Source: Actinomycetota bacterium (GTDB lineage: Bacteria; Actinomycetota; Acidimicrobiia; Acidimicrobiales; JAJPHD01). Taken from it: 64,000 nt of DNA. Shown here one piece after another: positions 58,129 to 64,000 of the stretch. The notes beneath the pieces were generated by a model, which was given only the letters and a program-made list of their open reading frames with translations, was not told the origin of the DNA and did not search any database. The position numbers and the translations under genes were made by a program. Location: positions 1-64,000 of the forward strand of contig JAJPHD010000020.1 of NCBI GenBank assembly GCA_021325455.1, read 5' to 3'. Positions within the stretch are counted from its first letter, which is position 1, and each line of letters begins with the position of its first letter.

Positions 58129-59009
58129 GAGGGCCAGCGTTGCTGTCCCGGCAAGGAGGCGAGGACGGCGCCGGCGTCGGGCTCTGCTGCGAGGGCGTGG
58201 TGCACATCTATCCCAGCCCGGAAGGCGACGTGGTGGCCCTCCGGGGGGTCGACCTCGAGGTCGATCCCTGCGAGCTGGTGGCCGTGCTGGGCCCGTCGGG
58301 CTCGGGCAAGTCGACTCTGCTCGGGCTGGTCGCCGGCCTCTTCCGGGCCTCGGCAGGCCGGGTCCGGGTCGGCGGGGCGGACCTGGCCCGGTTGGGGCCC
58401 CGCCAGCTTCTCCGGTTGCGGGCCACCCAGGTGGGCCTGGTCCTCCAGGGGGCGGGACGCAACCTCCTGCCCTACGCCGATGCCGTGGGAAACATTCGCT
58501 TCGCCCAGCGGGGAAGGGCCCGTGGGTCCAGCCGGGCCCATGTGGGCCGCCCCGGCGAGCTCCTGGACCGTCTGGGGCTCAACGCCGTGAGCCACCAGGC
58601 GGTGGGCACCCTGTCGGGCGGTGAGCGCCAGCGGGTGGCCCTGGCGGTGGGAGCGGCGACGGGAGTGGGGTTGCTGCTGGTGGACGAACCCACCGGCAAC
58701 CTGGACCGGGCCGCCCGGGACCAGGTGGTGGAGCTCCTGCACCGTCTCAACGCTGACCTCGGCATCACCATCCTCGTGGTCACCCACGATCCGGCGGTGG
58801 CGGCCGCCGTGCCCCGCACCGTGACCATCCGCGATGGCCGGATCGGGTCCGAGGGCCGCCGGGGGCGGGAGTACGCCGTGGTGGGCCAGGATGGCAGCAT
58901 CCAGCTCCCCCCCGACCTGCGAAGCGCCTTCCCGGCCGGCAGCCTCGTACGGGTGCGCCGCCAAGGCGACCGGGTGGAACTGGTCCGAGAGGAGGGGGAG
59001 AGGCCGTGA
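58125..59009 (+). CDS. ABC transporter ATPase with C-terminal AbrB-like extension
   Basis: A 294-residue ATPase. Walker A GPSGSGKST is at residues 56-64, signature LSGGE follows in the second half, Walker B VDEPTGNLD and an H-loop THDP. After about residue 245 comes an extension (VGQDGSIQLPPDLRSAFPAG then SLVRVRRQGDRVELV) resembling a SpoVT/AbrB-type small beta-barrel. ATG 58125 overlaps the permease stop as ATGA. The frame is open upstream but is shadow of the permease gene. It would power the FtsX-like permease. Confidence 0.9.
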   Translation: MRGPALLSRQGGEDGAGVGLCCEGVVHIYPSPEGDVVALRGVDLEVDPCELVAVLGPSGSGKSTLLGLVAGLFRASAGRVRVGGADLARLGPRQLLRLRATQVGLVLQGAGRNLLPYADAVGNIRFAQRGRARGSSRAHVGRPGELLDRLGLNAVSHQAVGTLSGGERQRVALAVGAATGVGLLLVDEPTGNLDRAARDQVVELLHRLNADLGITILVVTHDPAVAAAVPRTVTIRDGRIGSEGRRGREYAVVGQDGSIQLPPDLRSAFPAGSLVRVRRQGDRVELVREEGERP

Positions 59010-59659
59010 GTCCGGCGGGCCCCGTCCGGGAGCTGCGAGCCGAACATCTCCGTTACGAGGCCGGGGGGCGCCTGATCCTGGAGGACGTGAGCCTGACAGC
59101 GCCCGCCGGCCGGGCCCTGGCCGTCTCGGGCCCATCGGGGTCGGGCAAGACCACCCTCCTCCTGCTGCTGGCCGGGCTGGACCGGCCAGCCGGCGGACGG
59201 GTCCTCCTGGACGGGACGGCCATGGAGGACGGCACGGCCCGGCATGCTTGCGCCATGATGCTCCAGAGTCTGGGCCTGGTCCCCATCTTGACCGCCGTGG
59301 AGAACCTGGCCGTCCCCCTCCAGGCCCGCCGCCTGGCCCGGGCCGACATCGAGGAGCGGTGTGCCCGGTGGCTGGAGGCCCTGGGCCTGGGCTCTCTGGG
59401 CGAGAAGATGACCCAGGAGCTGTCCGGCGGCCAGCGCCAGCGCCTGGCACTGGCCCGGGCCCTCGCCCTGGACGCTCCCGTGCTGCTGGCCGACGAGCCG
59501 ACAGCAGAGCTGGACGCCGCCAGCCGATCCCTGGTGGTGGACCTGCTCGTGAGAGAGGCCAGGCGGGGGCGGATCGTGGTGGTGGCCACCCACGACGAGG
59601 AGGTCGGGGCCGCCTGCGACGACCACCTCCGGCTGGTAGAAGGCCGTATGGGGCGCTGA
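59006..59659 (+). CDS. ABC transporter ATPase (MacB-type)
   Basis: A 217-residue ATPase with Walker [10 protein letters not shown] at 42-50, signature ELSGGQRQR, Walker [13 protein letters not shown] and an H-loop THDEE. It is the size of a MacB/LolD ATPase without extension. The GTG start overlaps the preceding ATPase stop (GTGA). Two different ATPases for one large permease suggests a heterodimeric motor. It ends with a gap of about 230 bases that carries no recognisable gene. Confidence 0.9.
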   Translation: MSPAGPVRELRAEHLRYEAGGRLILEDVSLTAPAGRALAVSGPSGSGKTTLLLLLAGLDRPAGGRVLLDGTAMEDGTARHACAMMLQSLGLVPILTAVENLAVPLQARRLARADIEERCARWLEALGLGSLGEKMTQELSGGQRQRLALARALALDAPVLLADEPTAELDAASRSLVVDLLVREARRGRIVVVATHDEEVGAACDDHLRLVEGRMGR

Positions 59660-59889
59660 GGGATCGCCGGTGGGTGCCGGTCCGTTCGTGGACACACCCG
59701 GCCGCCTGGGCACCGCCGCCTTCTGCTGGCCGAAGCGATCCCCCAGGGAACCGGAGGATGCAGGCCACCGGGACATCGACCCCCCGAGCCAGGGGACCCG
59801 ACGCCAGCGGTGATGTAGAGGGGCCACTCCCCTTCGCCCGGGACCGGGGCAATGACATAAGCCCGGGGCGCGGGAACGGTCACGGTTGC

Positions 59890-60540
59890 TCATGGCTCCA
59901 TCCCGGCCTCAGGCTCGCCGCCCTCACCGCTCCGGGTCCGCCTGCGCCTGCGAACCCGGCGAGCGGCCAGCCAGGCTGCAACCAGCGCAGCCACGATGCC
60001 GAGGGAACCCCATCCCATGAAATGAGCCACCGCATCGTAGGACTCCCCGGCCAGGTATCCGACCCCAACGACCAAAGGGGCCCAGACCAGGGCACCGAGG
60101 ACGTTCCAGGTCAGGAAGGCGCCATACGGCATCCCCGCGTCGCCTGCGGCGGCCGGCACGACCGCCCGCAAGAGGCCCACGAACCGTCCGATCAGCACGG
60201 CCTGAGGGCCTCTTTGGCGAATCTGCACCCTGGCCCGCTCCCAGCGGCGGGTCCCGACCCTTCGGCCCACCCAGCTGTGCTCCAGCCGAGGACCATAGTG
60301 GCGCCCGAGCTCGTAGCCAGCAGAGTCTCCCACCACGGCGCCAACGACAGCCAGCACCATGAGTGGCCAGAGGGTCAATCGGCCCTGGAAGGCGAGGAAG
60401 CCCGCCAACAACAAGACCGTCTCGCCCGGTATCACCAGGCCCACCAAGGCGGAGGCCTCGAGAGCGGTGGCGACGAAGACGACCGGGTAGGCCCAGGGGT
60501 CGACGGCATCCCCCATGAGGCGGAGCAGGTGCTCGACCAC
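59890..60540 (-). CDS. DedA family membrane protein
   Basis: A 216-residue DedA/VTT-domain protein. The N-terminal part has ASALVGLVIPGETVLLLAGF, then a GDSAGYELGRHYG helix, the RFVGLLRAVVPAAAGDAGMP motif, and a C-terminal helix followed by an Arg-rich tail. It is the second DedA of the window but of a different subgroup from the one at 17.5 kb. It may act in lipid flipping or envelope homeostasis. The start is uncertain: GTG 60540 is used, ATG 60516 is an alternative, and the frame is open to 60675. Confidence 0.88.
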   Translation of the reverse strand: MVEHLLRLMGDAVDPWAYPVVFVATALEASALVGLVIPGETVLLLAGFLAFQGRLTLWPLMVLAVVGAVVGDSAGYELGRHYGPRLEHSWVGRRVGTRRWERARVQIRQRGPQAVLIGRFVGLLRAVVPAAAGDAGMPYGAFLTWNVLGALVWAPLVVGVGYLAGESYDAVAHFMGWGSLGIVAALVAAWLAARRVRRRRRTRSGEGGEPEAGMEP

Positions 60541-60710
60541 AACCGAGGTTACCCACGGCTGCCCCGGCGATAGCCCAGGAAGTGGTGGTCGGCTTGGAGC
60601 ACCGGATCGAGGAGGAAGTGTCAGGACCGGTGGGGCACTCCAGCGCCGGCAGGCCAGGCCGATCGCCCCCTTCATTGCGGGCCCAGCCCCGGTGCGCTGA
60701 ACTGCTTCTG

Positions 60711-61718
60711 GTGTTGGTCCTGCAGAGGGAACAGGTTCTCCGCCACAGGCGAGCGGTCGCCCCGCTCGATCGGCGCCTGCCCCCGGGCCCGGACAGCCTC
60801 CGCAGAGCGGCGTGGGTCGGCCTGCAGGACAGCATGCCCCGTGCGGCGCTGCTGTCCCTCCATGCCCGGGTCGATGGCACCACCCCGCAGAGCTGGGAGG
60901 ATCCGGGGCTGGTCCAGGTGTGGGGGCCGCGCTTCAGCGTGTTCGTGGCCGCGGGCGTGGACCTGGCCCTATTCACGTTGGCACTGCTCCCCGACGATCC
61001 CCGGGGGCGGGAGCGGGCCAAGCGTCTCGCCGCGCAGCTGCACGACCTGCTGGCCAATGGCGTCGACTCGCTGGAGGAGGCTGGTCGTAGGGTCGGGGTC
61101 CACCCCAACGCCTTCCGCTACGCGGCAGCTACAGGCACGGTGCTCATCCGTTGGGACGGTGCCCGGCGACCCAGGGTCTCCCCCTGTCCCCCTCCCGACG
61201 TGGACCCGGGCGAGGCCCGCTTGGAGCTGGCCCGCCGCTACCTGCACGTGTTCGGCCCGACGACCGCCGCCTCTTTCGCCAGTTGGTCGGGCCTGTCGGC
61301 CAGCAGCAGCGAGGCGGTGTTCTCGAGGCTGCGGCCCTCACTGGTTCCTGTCCGCACACCCATCGGCCCCGCCTGGGTCCTGGCCTCCGACGAAGCCTCG
61401 TTCCGCTCCCGGGCCCGGCCCGAAGCGGCGGTTCGGCTCTTGCCGAGCGGGGACCCCTACTTCCTGCTGCAGGGCCCGGACCGCGAGCTGCTCGTCGCCA
61501 ACCCGGACCAGAGGGCGCAGCTGTGGACCCCGAGGGTCTGGCCGGGGGCTCTCCTCTTGGACGGGGAGGTCGCCGGGACCTGGCGGCGCTCCGGCCGGCG
61601 GGTTCGCATAGAGGCGTGGCGGGACCTCTCGGGCGCCGAGCGGGACCGCATCGCAGCGGAAGTGACGTCGTTGCCGCTGCCGGAGCCGAGCCCGGCGACC
61701 GTAGAGATCACTCCCTGA
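60711..61718 (+). CDS. Winged helix DNA-binding domain protein (HTH_42, YcaQ/AlkX-like)
   Basis: A 335-residue protein of the HTH_42 group. The N-terminal region has RLPPGPDSLRRAAWVGLQDS and PRAALLSLHARV, a form of the conserved opening of these proteins. The C-terminal half is alpha/beta with GPTTAASFASWSGLS and WTPRVWPGALLLDGEVAGTW. E. coli YcaQ is a DNA glycosylase for interstrand crosslinks, and related actinobacterial proteins are often annotated only as winged helix. The start is uncertain; GTG 60711 is used and a TTG one codon later is equal. It is divergent from DedA. Confidence 0.8.
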   Translation: MLVLQREQVLRHRRAVAPLDRRLPPGPDSLRRAAWVGLQDSMPRAALLSLHARVDGTTPQSWEDPGLVQVWGPRFSVFVAAGVDLALFTLALLPDDPRGRERAKRLAAQLHDLLANGVDSLEEAGRRVGVHPNAFRYAAATGTVLIRWDGARRPRVSPCPPPDVDPGEARLELARRYLHVFGPTTAASFASWSGLSASSSEAVFSRLRPSLVPVRTPIGPAWVLASDEASFRSRARPEAAVRLLPSGDPYFLLQGPDRELLVANPDQRAQLWTPRVWPGALLLDGEVAGTWRRSGRRVRIEAWRDLSGAERDRIAAEVTSLPLPEPSPATVEITP

Positions 61719-62028
61719 GCCACGAGCCGCCCGCACCGGGAGCCGCCGGCGATGGCAGCCGCATGGGAAGAGGTGGGCGGTGCCGGCGCCCATGGTGCCG
61801 ACGGCCAGCACCGATCGGCGGCAGACCTCCATGCGTTAGTGAGCAGGGAAGTAAGGGGGGGCCACCCCCTGGCAGTGATGAGGGTTCCCGGGTGCGAGGA
61901 ACAGGGTGATTGCCGCCTCGGCGGCGTGGTGATGAATCATCGGGGTGGCTCCATCGGACTGGCGACATGTGGCCGCCAGCACGGAGATCCAGATGACCCT
62001 TGAGGCGGCGATCAGCTACCGACTGCAC
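61719..62028. other. Intergenic stretch without a recognisable gene
   Basis: About 310 bases between the winged-helix gene and vapC. Open frames on both strands here are short and lack any family resemblance. A small CCGCC/GGCGG hairpin is visible near 61912-61924. Nothing else was recognised. Confidence 0.5.
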
Positions 62029-62415
62029 TCAGCCATCGTCGACGGTCGCGTACGGAGCGAGGCGCTCGTCGTAGCTCAGCAGTTGCCCGCCCAGCTCACG
62101 AGCGGTAGCCAGAACAATCGCGTCAGGCAAGCGCAAACGGTCGTGTCGAGCGCGGAGCTCGGCGGCACACTCGGCCGTCCTCGCGTCAAGGGGTGACAGG
62201 CGAATGCCCATAGCGGCGATGGCCTCTCGAGCTTCACCGATGCGGCCTACCCGTGCGAAGGCCACCATCGCCTCGCTGTAGGCGCTCGCCGGAGCGACGA
62301 GATCTGTGGACGCCTCGTCAGCGGCCTCGACGTCGTCGACAGCGCGCCGATGATGGTCGTCTGCAGCATCGAGCAACCCGATGAGGACGCTGGCGTCAAG
62401 GATCAGCGTTCCCAC
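62029..62415 (-). CDS. vapC: VapC-type PIN domain toxin
   Basis: A 128-residue PIN-domain ribonuclease. The acidic cluster is intact: Asp7 in LILDASV, Glu48 in AYSEAMVA, Asp98 in LRLPDAIVLATA and Asp116 in LSYDERL. VapC toxins cleave tRNA or rRNA when freed from the antitoxin. GTG 62415 overlaps the 3' end of the antitoxin gene by 13 bases, the usual VapB-VapC order. The codon usage looks a little less G+C-rich than in neighbours, compatible with transfer. Confidence 0.92.
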   Translation of the reverse strand: MGTLILDASVLIGLLDAADDHHRRAVDDVEAADEASTDLVAPASAYSEAMVAFARVGRIGEAREAIAAMGIRLSPLDARTAECAAELRARHDRLRLPDAIVLATARELGGQLLSYDERLAPYATVDDG

Positions 62416-62612
62416 TCGTCCCGGAGCTGGTCGAGTTCCGCTGGCCGATAGATCCCAGTTGCGATGCCAGCGTGGCGACGTACCCGGGAGGTCCGAGCTG
62501 CTATGACGATCTCGCCGGGGCCAGCGGGTCGCACCGTTACCTCGTCGCCTGGCCGGAGCCCTGCGGCCCGCATGGCCTTCAGGGGTAGGGTCACCTGGTT
62601 CTTGGAGGACAC
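62403..62612 (-). CDS. vapB: VapB-type AbrB/MazE-fold antitoxin
   Basis: A 69-residue protein. Residues 1-45 are an AbrB/MazE swapped-hairpin domain (SSKNQVTLPLKAMRAAGLRP then GDEVTVRPAGPGEIVIA), and the C-terminal part ending AELDQLRDEWER would wrap around VapC. GTG 62612 is used; no ATG is available. An inverted repeat with a TATAGT -10 box lies immediately upstream, fitting autoregulation by the VapBC complex. The frame is open further upstream, across that operator. Confidence 0.88.
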   Translation of the reverse strand: MSSKNQVTLPLKAMRAAGLRPGDEVTVRPAGPGEIVIAARTSRVRRHAGIATGIYRPAELDQLRDEWER

Positions 62613-62620
62613 CCTCGGCG

Positions 62621-62653
62621 TACCTTTACTATAGCACCGCAAGAGTAAAGGTA
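62621..62653. promoter_or_regulatory. VapBC operator and promoter
   Basis: TACCTTTACT (62621-62630) and AGTAAAGGTA (62644-62653) form a perfect 10-base inverted repeat with 13 bases between. On the minus strand TATAGT (62634-62629) is a near-consensus -10 box within it, placing the start close to vapB. Conforms to the usual conditional autoregulation of toxin-antitoxin pairs. Confidence 0.75.
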
Positions 62654-62898
62654 TATCGCAACCGCCGATCGCCCGGGGCGTGACGCTGCCATCCCAGCCG
62701 ACCCACGTCGGTAGGTCAACTTGGCAGGCGGTCTGGCTTGCAGGTGGTGCAACCGCCTTACGGCAGGCGGCTCGGAGCCGACACGGGCGGCTACGGCCTG
62801 GCTGTTGGATCACGCCTGAGAGCTTGAAGGCTCCTTGGTTCGCGTCTGGGTGATCCTCGGACCCGGGGCTTCCCGCTGAGATCCGAGCCGACCTTGCG

Positions 62899-62973
62899 TG
62901 GAGGCGGCGCCCGGAATTGAACCGGGGTACAGGGCTTTGCAGGCCCTTGCCTAAACCACTCGGCCACGCCGCC
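62899..62973 (-). tRNA. tRNA-Cys (GCA anticodon)
   Basis: On the minus strand the 5' acceptor GGCGGCG pairs with CGCCGCC near the 3' end. The D-arm region GGCCGAGTGGTTTAGGC, anticodon loop CTGCAAA with anticodon GCA, and T-loop GGTTCAATTCC are all in place. The discriminator base is T (U73), as expected for tRNA-Cys, and the CCA end appears to be encoded (62901-62899). Likely a single-copy gene. Confidence 0.95.
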
Positions 62974-63051
62974 AGCACCCGCCACCTTAGCCCCCCCCGC
63001 CCCCACCCCGGCTAGGGCGGGCCGACCGCCGCCAGTAGCCTTTCCCGTGTC

Positions 63052-63591
63052 ATGAGCACCACGGCCCGCCGGTCCGCCGGGGCACGAATGCGCCTGGCAC
63101 GCAACATCTCCATAACCATCTGCGCCATCGTGCTGGTAGTGTTCGTGTCCTACCTGGCCGGCTCGGCCTCCACCCATCCCAGCTCCAGGCCCTCCTACGG
63201 CTCGGTCAACCTCCCGACCCGTGGCGTCGGGGCCGCCTTCGCCCCTCTCGACCGCAGCCATCAGATACCTGCGGACGTGCTCGGCGCCGTCGTGGTGCCG
63301 GCCCACTCGACGGTCGTGGGCAGGACCAACCACGACCGGGGCGTCGACACCTATGACCGCAGCGTCTCCTACGTGTCGCCCTACCCCGTGGCCACGGTCA
63401 GGCACTTCTTCCCCGCCGCCCTCGCCCACCGCCGCTGGGACGTGGTGAACAACACCCCGGGCCTGATCCTGGCCCGCCATGCCAGCGACTACGGGGACTA
63501 CTGGGAGGTGGGCGTCTCCGTCTCACCCCGCCCCGGCCATGCCGGCAGCCGCTTCACCGTCACCCTCATGCTGTTCCAGGCCGAGGCCTAG
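63052..63591 (+). CDS. Hypothetical membrane-anchored protein
   Basis: A 179-residue protein I do not recognise. One N-terminal hydrophobic helix at about residues 18-38 (ISITICAIVLVVFVSYLAGS) follows a basic stretch, giving an anchor or uncleaved signal; the rest is predicted outside. The extracellular part contains several Tyr, His and Val residues and a repeated beta-strand look (ADVLGAVVVPAHSTVVG, YWEVGVSVSPRPG). ATG 63052. Its stop shares two bases with the stop of the convergent gene. Confidence 0.65.
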   Translation: MSTTARRSAGARMRLARNISITICAIVLVVFVSYLAGSASTHPSSRPSYGSVNLPTRGVGAAFAPLDRSHQIPADVLGAVVVPAHSTVVGRTNHDRGVDTYDRSVSYVSPYPVATVRHFFPAALAHRRWDVVNNTPGLILARHASDYGDYWEVGVSVSPRPGHAGSRFTVTLMLFQAEA

Positions 63592-64000
63592 GGCCACGCC
63601 CGGGTGAGGGCCAGGGCGACGGCCAGGGCCACCACCGCCCCGCACAGCGCCTTCAGGGCGCCCTCCAGCGGTCCGAGCAGGAGCTCCCGGTCTATGGCCT
63701 CTCTCCGGCCGTCCCGCCCCACCAGCTCCCCCGAGACGCTCACCGTCCTCCGCCGCAGGCGCCTGGCCGGCGCCGACAGCTGGCGCTGGGCCCATGAGAG
63801 GCCGAAGGCCCCAGCGGCACCAGCCAGGGCGGCCGGAGCCAGCGAGCCGGTCTGGGCGAAGTAGGCGGTGAGCACCGGGAAGGCGCCCCAGGCGGCGGCG
63901 AAGCCGGTGTCGTTGTGCAGCATCCCTCCCGCCAGCTCCAGGTCGTAGGTGACCACCAGGAGGGCCCCCACGGCGATGAAGGGGATGAGCAGGGGTCCGA
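63588..64000 (-). CDS. Hypothetical membrane protein, N-terminus beyond window
   Basis: The last 137 residues of a gene that begins past the window edge; the frame is open to 64000. Several hydrophobic helices are visible (around AAAWGAFPVLTAYFAQTGSL and at the C-terminus, ALCGAVVALAVALALTRAWP). A NLEL-like YDLELAGGMLHND motif and the helix pattern faintly recall UbiA-type prenyltransferases, but this is too weak to name. Stop codons of this gene and its neighbour overlap at CTAG. Confidence 0.5.
   Translation of the reverse strand, partial: GPLLIPFIAVGALLVVTYDLELAGGMLHNDTGFAAAWGAFPVLTAYFAQTGSLAPAALAGAAGAFGLSWAQRQLSAPARRLRRRTVSVSGELVGRDGRREAIDRELLLGPLEGALKALCGAVVALAVALALTRAWP

Noticed and set aside
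59660-59889. Possible small gene between the ATPase and DedA genes
   Set aside because: Open frames here are short, lack ribosome-binding sites and show no conserved-looking protein; only weak G+C-rich repeats are present.
62660-62898. Possible attachment site or integrated element at the tRNA-Cys end
   Set aside because: I could not find a second copy of the tRNA 3' end in the window, and there is no integrase gene.

Overview
This window is strongly G+C-rich chromosomal DNA from an actinobacterium. Pointers are frequent GTG and TTG starts, four-base stop/start overlaps within operons, a PaaX regulator, an actinobacterial-type Asp23/AmaP stress locus and a hopanoid operon. A soil or acid-environment member of Acidimicrobiia or a related class would fit, but no ribosomal marker is present to fix this. 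No transposase, phage gene, CRISPR array or rRNA was seen. One tRNA gene (tRNA-Cys) lies near the right end.

Region 1 (1-9192, + strand) is a hopanoid operon. It holds the tail of a dxs-like gene, hpnC, hpnD, hpnE, a polyprenyl diphosphate synthase, squalene-hopene cyclase, a protein fusing an HpnG-like phosphorylase to IspH, and the radical-SAM enzyme HpnH. Isoprenoid precursor supply (Dxs, IspH), squalene synthesis, cyclisation and side-chain attachment are therefore linked. A ketol-acid-reductoisomerase-like protein without the usual active-site histidines and an SDR follow.

Region 2 (11-30 kb) is mixed. It has an RDD protein, a zinc alcohol dehydrogenase, an M50 peptidase and an RsbW-like ATPase. 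A leftward run follows: PaaX regulator, hydrolase, DedA, SDR, zinc-ribbon/KOW protein, cyclase-family hydrolase and TPP enzyme. The run is divergent from an aryl-CoA ligase and looks like aromatic or oxo-acid metabolism. Next are MalQ, a hydrolase, a RecB-like nuclease, a PAP2 phosphatase, a DsbA-like protein, OsmC, transaldolase, a universal stress protein and an AhpD-like protein.

Region 3 (29.7-36.7 kb) is a polyol uptake and catabolism operon: Tat lipoprotein, two permeases, ATPase, xylulokinase and dehydrogenase. A clear promoter and a perfect palindrome precede it. A hemerythrin gene with its own palindromic operator, a nitronate monooxygenase, carbamate kinase and a short cation transporter follow.

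Region 4 (40.2-44.3 kb) is a divergent envelope-stress locus. It contains an ECF sigma factor, an anti-sigma protein fused to an Asp23 domain, three further Asp23-family proteins, a DUF2273-like small membrane protein, a DUF6286-like protein and AmaP.

Region 5 (44.3-64 kb) holds a TetR/MFS pair with an obvious operator, an oligopeptide-type binding protein coupled to an aspartoacylase-like enzyme, a dienelactone hydrolase, a duplicated YbjQ protein, a second MFS exporter, an agmatinase-type ureohydrolase, an FtsX/MacB-type ABC exporter with two ATPases, a second DedA protein, a winged-helix protein, a VapBC pair with its operator, tRNA-Cys and two hypothetical proteins, the last cut by the window end.
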